Source: Natronohydrobacter sp. (GTDB lineage: Bacteria; Pseudomonadota; Alphaproteobacteria; Rhodobacterales; Rhodobacteraceae). Taken from it: a stretch of DNA of 10,058 nt. Positions 5,973 to 10,058 of this stretch are shown here, in pieces. The position numbers were made by a program, and so were the translations under genes. The notes under the pieces were generated by a model. It was not told the origin of the DNA. It saw nothing but the letters and a program-made list of their open reading frames with translations, and did no database searches. The stretch is from positions 1-10,058 of the forward strand of contig SKIM01000090.1 in assembly GCA_007116445.1 (NCBI GenBank). The letters are read 5' to 3'. Each line of letters starts with the position of its first letter. Position 1 is the first letter of the stretch.

Positions 5973-6353
5973 ATGAACCTGATCGCACAGATTGAAGCCG
6001 AGCAAATCGCAGAGCTTGGCAAAACCATCCCGGATTTCAAGGCCGGGGACACCATCCGCGTCGGCTATAAAGTGACCGAGGGCACCCGCTCGCGCGTCCA
6101 GAACTTTGAAGGCGTCTGCATCGGCCGCAAGGGCGGCTCTGGCATCGGCGCATCCTTCACCGTGCGCAAGATCTCTTTCGGCGAAGGCGTCGAGCGCGTT
6201 TTCCCGCTCTATTCGACGAATATCGACAGCATCGAAGTCGTGCGTCGTGGCCGCGTGCGGCGTGCGAAGCTCTATTATCTGCGCGACCGTCGCGGCAAAT
6301 CCGCCCGCATCGTCGAGAAAACGAATTACCGTCCGCTGTCCGCGAAAGCCTGA
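5973..6353 (+). CDS. rplS: 50S ribosomal protein L19 (bL19)
   Basis: A 126-residue protein located at the 30S-50S interface. The L19 signatures are clear: NLIAQIEAEQI at the start, FKAGDTIRVGYKVTEGTRSRVQNFEG (about 22-47), then FTVRKISFGEGVERVFPLYS (62-81), IEVVRRGRVRRAKLYYLRDRRGKSARI (86-112). The length is typical, with a short C-terminal tail YRPLSAKA. ATG 5973 is preceded by AAGAGGA (5960-5966) at six nt. It usually belongs to rpsP-rimM-trmD-rplS; here trmD is absent upstream and a long structured leader precedes it. rpmE follows after 11 nt and is almost surely co-transcribed. Confidence 0.98.
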   Translation: MNLIAQIEAEQIAELGKTIPDFKAGDTIRVGYKVTEGTRSRVQNFEGVCIGRKGGSGIGASFTVRKISFGEGVERVFPLYSTNIDSIEVVRRGRVRRAKLYYLRDRRGKSARIVEKTNYRPLSAKA

Positions 6354-6364
6354 GGAGCGAAATC

Positions 6365-6586
6365 ATGAAAGCCGATACGCATCCCGACTACCACCTGATC
6401 AATGTCAAGATGACCGATGGCACGGTCGTCCAGATGAAATCGACCTGGGGCTCCGAGGGCGACACGCTTGCGCTCGATGTGGACCCCAGCGTGCACCCGG
6501 CCTGGACAGGCGGCAACAGCCGTCTGCTGGACACTGGCGGCAAAGTGTCGAAGTTCAAGAACAAATATGCAGGTCTGGGTTTCTGA
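6365..6586 (+). CDS. rpmE: 50S ribosomal protein L31 (bL31), zinc-free form
   Basis: A 73-residue large-subunit protein at the central protuberance. The HPDYHLINVKMTDGT start, the middle STWGSEGDTLALDVDPSVHPAWTGG (about 26-50) and the KYAGLGF end match the alphaproteobacterial L31 group. It contains no cysteine, so it is the C-minus type that does not bind structural zinc and would not need zinc-dependent paralogue switching. A GAGGAG ribosome binding site overlaps the rplS stop codon (TGA at 6351-6353), and ATG 6365 follows after eight nt. The next downstream element is an intrinsic terminator, so rpmE ends the ribosomal block. Confidence 0.97.
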   Translation: MKADTHPDYHLINVKMTDGTVVQMKSTWGSEGDTLALDVDPSVHPAWTGGNSRLLDTGGKVSKFKNKYAGLGF

Positions 6587-6612
6587 CCCCCCCCCTGTGC
6601 AGATGACCGGCG

Positions 6613-6638
6613 AAGGCGTGGGGAAACCCACGCCTTTT
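6613..6638 (+). terminator. Intrinsic terminator after rpmE
   Basis: GGCGTGGG (6615-6622), GAAA tetraloop and CCCACGCC (6627-6634) form a perfect 8-bp stem, extended to 10 bp by AA/TT, ending in TTTT (6635-6638). It starts 26 nt after the rpmE stop and separates the ribosomal block from mipZ. This is the best terminator in the window. Confidence 0.88.
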
Positions 6639-6678
6639 GCCATTGTGACCAAGGCTTTGAAGGCTGCGCGATGCGGGC

Positions 6679-6707
6679 TTGTCACTGCGCTGCGCAGGCC
6701 CTAGACG
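6679..6707 (+). promoter_or_regulatory. Possible mipZ promoter with a palindrome in the spacer
   Basis: TTGTCA (6679-6684), a 17-bp spacer and TAGACG (6702-6707), about 35 nt before the mipZ start. A perfect odd palindrome CTGCGC-T-GCGCAG (6685-6697) fills most of the spacer, where a repressor would compete with RNA polymerase. The -35 is good and the -10 weak. Confidence 0.3.
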
Positions 6708-6741
6708 ATGCGGAAGATCCAATCACGAGCGAGGCGAAGCG

Positions 6742-7551
6742 GTGGCGCATATCATCGTTGTGGGCAATGAAAAGGGCGGGTCGGGCAAATCGACCGTCTC
6801 GATGCATGTCTCGATCGCACTGGCGCGGATGGGATACCGGATCGGGGCGATGGATCTTGACCTGCGCCAGCTGAGCTTCGGGCGCTATATCGAAAACCGG
6901 CAGGCCTGGATGGCGCGCGAGGGGCTGGAGCTGCCATGCCCGCGCTTCATGCCGCTGCCGGACGCCCGCGCCTTCAATCTGCCCGAGGGGCCGCAACTGC
7001 AGGATGCCCGCATGAGCGCCGCACTGGAAGGCTTGAGCGCCGAGAGCGATTTCATCCTTATTGACTGCCCCGGCTCACATACCCGTTACAGCCAGTTCGC
7101 CCATTCCGTCGCCGATACGCTGATCACGCCGATCAATGACAGTTTCATTGATTTCGACCTGCTCGCGCGCACGGATCCTGAAACCGGCGCCGTGCTGGCG
7201 CCCTCGATCTATTCCGAGATGGTGTGGAAAGCGCGCCAGACCCGCGCGCAGGCCGGGCTCAGGCCGCTGAACTGGGTCGTGCTGCGCAACCGGATGGGCA
7301 CGACTGCGATGCATAACAAACGCAAGGTTGGCGATGCGCTCGACCAGCTGTCGCGCCGTATCGGCTTCCGCGTGGCCCCTGGGTTCAGCGAGCGGGTGAT
7401 CTTCCGCGAATTGTTTCCCAAGGGCCTGACGCTGATGGATATGAGCGATATCGGCGCTGGCGCGATGACCATGTCGCATATCGCGGCGCGTCAGGAAGTG
7501 CGCGATCTGATGCAGGCGCTGGATCTGCCCGAACCTGCAATCAGCCCTTGA
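6742..7551 (+). CDS. mipZ: Division-plane positioning ATPase MipZ
   Basis: A 269-residue ParA/MinD-superfamily ATPase. In Caulobacter and other alphaproteobacteria MipZ forms a gradient from ParB-bound poles and inhibits FtsZ polymerisation, placing the division site at mid-cell. Visible: the deviant Walker A GNEKGGSGKST (8-18, Lys11 and Lys16), switch I region MDLDLRQLSFGRYIENRQAW (37-56, the DLDLRQ and ENR-AW elements typical of MipZ), Walker B FILIDCPG (104-111), PINDSFIDFDLL (130-141), NWVVLRNRMGTT (177-188) and IFRELFPKGLTL (220-231). I chose GTG 6742: GAGG at 6731-6734 lies seven nt upstream and the protein then begins at the family-typical position. The longer in-frame TTG at 6679 would cover the promoter candidate. 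The 3' end overlaps the small minus-strand gene by 11 bp. Confidence 0.96.
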   Translation: MAHIIVVGNEKGGSGKSTVSMHVSIALARMGYRIGAMDLDLRQLSFGRYIENRQAWMAREGLELPCPRFMPLPDARAFNLPEGPQLQDARMSAALEGLSAESDFILIDCPGSHTRYSQFAHSVADTLITPINDSFIDFDLLARTDPETGAVLAPSIYSEMVWKARQTRAQAGLRPLNWVVLRNRMGTTAMHNKRKVGDALDQLSRRIGFRVAPGFSERVIFRELFPKGLTLMDMSDIGAGAMTMSHIAARQEVRDLMQALDLPEPAISP

Positions 7552-7714
7552 AATAGCCGCGTCGGGGCAGGCGACAGTCGGTCTGGACCGAGAGCTGGTC
7601 GAGGCGTTGGGCGAACTGATCCTCGTCCTCATCTGTCCTGCGGCGCAAGGCGCTGAACGCGGCCACGACGGTTTCGGGTTTCAGGATGCGGGGCAGGATT
7701 TCCGACAAACTCAT
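7541..7714 (-). CDS. Small hypothetical protein, convergent and overlapping with mipZ
   Basis: A 57-residue protein that I do not recognise. It has a hydrophobic-amphipathic N-terminal stretch (MSLSEILPRILKPETVVAAF), then a charged segment RRRTDEDEDQFAQRLDQL, one Cys, and a basic end RLPRRGYFKG. It has no signal peptide or clear membrane span. ATG 7714 has GAGG (7721-7724) six nt upstream, which supports real translation; an upstream in-frame GTG at 7729 has none. Its last 11 bp overlap the mipZ 3' end tail to tail, and about 116 bp separate its start from the upstream transglycosylase stop on the same strand, so it could be the second gene of that transcript. It may instead be a spurious frame in GC-rich DNA; conservation would decide. 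Confidence 0.5.
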   Translation of the reverse strand: MSLSEILPRILKPETVVAAFSALRRRTDEDEDQFAQRLDQLSVQTDCRLPRRGYFKG

Positions 7715-7830
7715 CTGTGGCCTCGACACGTTAACCTTTGGTCAGTCCTGCATAGCTGATGGTGCGCGGCAGGATTGGGGCAGTGTCGTGAAATTTTGAG
7801 GGCCACTGGCCCCAGCCCCTTGCCAGCCGG

Positions 7831-8424
7831 TCACCGTCGGCCACATTCGCGCAATTGCCGGTCATACATCGCTGCGCGGGCCGCGACGCGATCAGCGACG
7901 CCCAGAAGCCAGGGCTTGGCGTTATACGACCCCCGCCGGAACCCCGCATGGCCTTCGTGATAGGCAAGATAGAGGTTGCGCGCATCGGTCAGGGCCACGC
8001 CGTTACGCTCGCGGGTCTTGCTGTTGTACCAGCCGACGAAATCCGCCGCCTCGCGGATATTCGTGCGCGAGGCGCGGCGGTTGCCCGTCTCCTGCACATA
8101 TTCCGCCCAGGTGCCGTCCAGCGCCTGCGAATAGCCCAACGCCGAGGATTGCCGCCCCATCGGGATCACGCCCAGCGTGTAGCGGACCGGTGTGCGGGCG
8201 TCGCCGATGAACCGGCTTTCTGCGTGGATAATGGCCATCTGCACGGGCAGAGGGGTGCCCCAGCGCCGTTCCGAGGCCCGCATCGCCGCAAAATATTGCG
8301 GCCGCTCGCGTTCCATCAGACAGGCATTGTCCAGATTGCGTGGCGCCGAGAAATTCCCCCGGTCACGGCTCCCGCAGGCGGCCAGGGTCGCCACCAGCAA
8401 CAGCGAAAGGATCAGTCTGCTCAT
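7831..8424 (-). CDS. Lipoprotein lytic transglycosylase (SLT-type fold)
   Basis: A 197-residue putative peptidoglycan lytic transglycosylase, cleaving glycan strands with 1,6-anhydro-muramic acid formation. The N-terminus is a lipoprotein signal, MSRLILSLLLVATLAAC, with lipobox LAAC and lipidated Cys17; Gly at +2 predicts the outer membrane, facing the periplasm. The catalytic domain has IHAESRF (Glu69 as general acid), GYSQALDGTWAEY (97-109) and LAYHEGHAGF (153-162), matching the putative transglycosylase (SLT_4-like) branch, not the large soluble Slt. ATG 8424 has GAGG at 8430-8433, five nt upstream. The likely role is local wall remodelling or septal processing. Nearby mipZ is on the opposite strand, so I do not infer a shared job. 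Confidence 0.88.
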   Translation of the reverse strand: MSRLILSLLLVATLAACGSRDRGNFSAPRNLDNACLMERERPQYFAAMRASERRWGTPLPVQMAIIHAESRFIGDARTPVRYTLGVIPMGRQSSALGYSQALDGTWAEYVQETGNRRASRTNIREAADFVGWYNSKTRERNGVALTDARNLYLAYHEGHAGFRRGSYNAKPWLLGVADRVAARAAMYDRQLRECGRR

Positions 8425-8562
8425 CTCTGCCTCAATTTATTTTCCCCGACTGTAGCGATATTGGCGCGGTTTTGTAATCCCTTTCGGGTCAAATCGGCTG
8501 CGTCGCATGGGCGCGGGGCCGTGGTCTGACCTGATTGTGATCCGGGATCGCGCCGTCAAGCC

Positions 8563-9081
8563 TTACGGTTCGGGGCGCAGCGCGGGGGGGCTACGGCGCG
8601 CCACCACGTCCTGCGGCTCGGTTGTCGGGAAGGCCGGGGCATCATCTGCGTCAAACAGCGCCCCCAGCCGTTCGGTCACACTCAGGATCAGTGTCTGTTC
8701 CCAGGGTGCAAGCCGGTTGAAGCGCTGCGTGAAACGTTCGTGCAGAGGGTCGGGGATTTCGTCGAGCAAGCCCCGCCCGGCTTCGGTCAGGATCACCCAG
8801 ACGGCCCGCCGGTCCGCCTGGCGTCTTTCGCGCCGCACCAGCCCCCGTGCCTCCAACTTGTCGATCTGCAGCGTCACGGTCGCCTGGCCGACACCGAGCG
8901 CACGCGCGATGTCGCGCGGCATTTCATGACCTTTGCGCGCGACTTCAAGCAACACCAGCAACTGCGCCTGTGTCAGCTGCGAGGCGCGCGCCATCTGGCG
9001 CGCATTGGATTCGAGCGCATGAACGATGCGGCGCAGCGCGATCAGGGTTTCAGAAGAGCGTTCTATCACTGGGGCGGGCAT
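8563..9081 (-). CDS. MarR family regulator, probable ectoine repressor (EctR-like)
   Basis: A 172-residue MarR-type winged-helix dimer. Helices about 10-35 form the dimer arm; SQLTQAQLLVLLEVA (35-48) starts the DNA-binding domain; MPRDIARALGVGQATVTLQIDKLEARGLV (54-82) is the helix-turn-helix with recognition helix; and RRERRQADRRAVWVILTEAG (83-102) is the wing with its Asp-Arg-Arg motif. It is divergent from ectAB, the arrangement of EctR1 in the halophilic methanotroph Methylotuvimicrobium alcaliphilum, a MarR protein repressing ectABC. By context it is probably EctR, but I leave the symbol empty because identity by sequence is not confirmed. The start is uncertain: ATG 9081 has AGG directly abutting it with no spacing; an in-frame TTG at 9129 would add 16 residues, also without a good ribosome binding site. 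GTG at 9069 is a third option. Confidence 0.88.
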   Translation of the reverse strand: MPAPVIERSSETLIALRRIVHALESNARQMARASQLTQAQLLVLLEVARKGHEMPRDIARALGVGQATVTLQIDKLEARGLVRRERRQADRRAVWVILTEAGRGLLDEIPDPLHERFTQRFNRLAPWEQTLILSVTERLGALFDADDAPAFPTTEPQDVVARRSPPALRPEP

Positions 9082-9203
9082 CCTGTCGAAGGCGGAGCCG
9101 AGAGTGCCCTTTTCCTGTGCAAAGCGCAAGACTTGCGCGCGACGGAACCGAATTGGCCTGTCGGGCGTTTCGCCTTGGTGAAAATTAATAAATCAAAATA
9201 AAA

Positions 9204-9220
9204 ATGATCAAATTGAGCAT
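9204..9220. promoter_or_regulatory. MarR-type operator candidate between the regulator and ectA
   Basis: ATGATCAA-A-TTGAGCAT is a 17-bp dyad: two 8-bp half-sites matching at seven of eight positions about one central base. Size and symmetry fit a MarR-family dimer site. It lies in the AT-rich island between the divergent MarR gene and ectA, about 120 bp from the MarR start. The binding protein is inferred. Confidence 0.45.
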
Positions 9221-9281
9221 CTGAAGCCCGCAGCTTGGTCATAAAAATCTGATAAGAAAGGAAAAATGTTGAATTATTTTA

Positions 9282-9317
9282 TTGTCATTGAAAAGTAATA
9301 TTCTTTCGTTATATATA
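9282..9317 (+). promoter_or_regulatory. ectA promoter region
   Basis: TTGAAA (9288-9293) and TATATA (9310-9315, or 9312-9317) are spaced 16 or 18 bp, and an overlapping TTGTCA lies at 9282-9287. The region 9177-9320 is strikingly AT-rich against a GC-rich genome. The -10 sits in an alternating TATATATA tract, and about 35 nt of leader would remain before ectA. A repressor bound over this tract would block transcription, as EctR1 does at its own ectA promoter; a site there is not proven. Confidence 0.45.
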
Positions 9318-9350
9318 GCACTCCAATCCGAAGCAGCCTCAACAGGGACC

Positions 9351-9887
9351 ATGACAAAACATTCCGTATCCATCCGCGCGCAAGCTCCCGTCACTTTCCG
9401 CCGTCCGACCAAGGATGACGGCTCGGATGTCTGGCAGCTGGTCGCGTCCTGTCCCCCACTGGACCAGAATTCGATGTATATGAATGTCGTGCAATGCGAT
9501 CACTTCGCGCAAACCTGCATTCTTGCCGAACGCGATGGTCAGATGCTTGGCTGGATTTCCGGCCATATCCCGCCTGAAAGCCCGCAGACCTTGTTCATCT
9601 GGCAAGTCGCGGTGCATGCCGATGCGCGCGGGCTGGGGCTGGGCAAGCAGATGTTGCGCGAATTGCTGAACCGTCCCGCATGCCGCACAGTGCGGCAGAT
9701 GGAAACCACCATCACGCGCTCAAACGAAGCCTCCTGGGGGCTGTTTCGCAGCTTCGCGCGCGACATGGATGGCGAACTCACCGATGCGCCGCATTACGAA
9801 CGCGATGCGCATCTTGGCGGCAAGCACGCGACCGAACATCTGGTCACGATCAGCCTGCCCCGCAAGTCGCTGCGCCTCGCTGCGTAA
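9351..9887 (+). CDS. ectA: L-2,4-diaminobutyrate N-gamma-acetyltransferase
   Basis: A 178-residue GNAT-fold cytoplasmic enzyme transferring acetyl from acetyl-CoA to the gamma amino group of 2,4-diaminobutyrate, the second step of ectoine synthesis. EctA hallmarks: FRRPTKDDGSDVWQLV (16-31), the CPPLDQNSMYMNVVQCDHF stretch (34-52), WISGHIPP (68-75) and the acetyl-CoA-binding RGLGLGK (93-99), then METTITRSNEASWGLFRSFA (117-136). The length is typical. I chose ATG 9351; AGGG at 9344-9347 lies only three nt away, so initiation may be weak or depend on the preceding AT-rich leader. The in-frame TTG at 9282 would translate the promoter and is rejected. ectB follows after 36 nt. Expression is expected to rise with osmolarity and be repressed by the divergent MarR protein. 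Confidence 0.97.
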   Translation: MTKHSVSIRAQAPVTFRRPTKDDGSDVWQLVASCPPLDQNSMYMNVVQCDHFAQTCILAERDGQMLGWISGHIPPESPQTLFIWQVAVHADARGLGLGKQMLRELLNRPACRTVRQMETTITRSNEASWGLFRSFARDMDGELTDAPHYERDAHLGGKHATEHLVTISLPRKSLRLAA

Positions 9888-9923
9888 GTTGACCCCATTT
9901 TCCGAATTGAAAGGCATATTGCC

Positions 9924-10058
9924 ATGACCAACACGATCACCACGATCTATGACCGCCGGGAATCGCAGGCGCGCAGCTATTGCCGCGCCTTCCCGGTGAG
10001 CTTCACCAAAGCCCGCAACGCGACCCTGACCGATAGCGACGGGCGCGAGTACACGGAC
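9924..10058 (+). CDS. ectB: Diaminobutyrate--2-oxoglutarate transaminase, N-terminal part
   Basis: The first 45 residues of EctB, cut by the window edge. The enzyme is a class III PLP-dependent aminotransferase making L-2,4-diaminobutyrate from aspartate semialdehyde and glutamate, the first committed step of ectoine synthesis. Recognisable are IYDRRESQARSYCRAFPVSF (8-27) and the class III pattern ATLTDSDGREYTD (33-45), which normally runs on into the FFAGAG motif. The PLP lysine lies outside the window. ATG 9924 is preceded by AAAGG (9910-9914), nine nt upstream. Position after ectA supports an ectABC operon; ectC and possibly ask would lie further right. Confidence 0.94.
   Translation, partial: MTNTITTIYDRRESQARSYCRAFPVSFTKARNATLTDSDGREYTD

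Noticed and set aside
5716..5995. Several 68-81-residue frames on both strands in the rplT-rplS gap
   Set aside because: They overlap each other and the promoter and stem-loops, have no good start signals and no recognisable protein. One runs into rplS in another frame.
7855..8529. 224-residue frame antisense to the lytic transglycosylase
   Set aside because: The minus strand encodes a signal peptide, lipobox and catalytic motifs; the plus frame has none.
8539..8549. Perfect palindrome GATCC-G-GGATC between the transglycosylase and MarR genes
   Set aside because: Short, with no T-tract and no promoter context; likely chance in GC-rich DNA.
9282..9350. N-terminal extension of ectA from TTG
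   Set aside because: It would translate the AT-rich promoter, has no ribosome binding site, and EctA proteins normally start near the ATG at 9351.
1..10058. CRISPR array, tRNA, rRNA, insertion sequence, integrase or attachment site
   Set aside because: Looked for regularly spaced repeats, tRNA-like cloverleaf ends, transposase motifs and terminal inverted repeats; none seen.

Overview
The window is chromosomal DNA from an alphaproteobacterium, most likely a Rhodobacterales (Rhodobacteraceae) species. Evidence: high G+C with strong GC3 bias, a MipZ division-site ATPase, a DUF1244 protein, a cysteine-free L31 of the alphaproteobacterial type and a MarR/ectABC locus. The ectoine genes suggest a marine, saline or soda-lake lifestyle. 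I see no transposase, integrase, CRISPR array, tRNA or rRNA; the window reads as core genome flanked by two accessory metabolic loci.

Layout. (1) 1-1795, minus strand: a two-gene catabolic operon, an Ldh_2-family dehydrogenase followed by an aldehyde dehydrogenase that runs off the left edge. A LysR-type regulator (1888-2772, plus) is divergent from it; the shared 92-bp gap carries a T-N11-A dyad. (2) 2940-3254, minus: a DUF1244 protein, divergent from pyruvate kinase (3441-4901, plus), with a perfect 8-bp inverted repeat in the shared promoter region. (3) 5087-6586, plus: four ribosomal protein genes, rpmI-rplT and then rplS-rpmE. The pairs are separated by 310 bp holding an 18-bp perfect hairpin, a promoter candidate and about 200 nt of leader with several stem-loops. 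A clean intrinsic terminator follows rpmE. (4) 6742-7551, plus: mipZ, whose 3' end overlaps a small unknown gene on the minus strand (7541-7714). A lipoprotein lytic transglycosylase (7831-8424, minus) follows. (5) 8563-9081, minus: a MarR-type regulator, divergent across an AT-rich promoter island from ectA (9351-9887) and the start of ectB (9924 to the right edge).

How they fit together. Left block: most likely a substrate-inducible pathway ending in an NAD(P)-dependent aldehyde oxidation, possibly amino or imino acid (hydroxyproline-type) catabolism, under LysR control. Middle block: growth-linked housekeeping (last step of glycolysis, large ribosomal subunit, division-site placement, wall remodelling). 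Right block: osmoprotection, with the MarR protein the likely EctR-type repressor of ectoine synthesis.

I found no clearly new protein system. The least explained parts are non-coding: the structured rplS leader, the pyk operator-like repeat, the MarR/ectA dyad, and the small gene overlapping mipZ.
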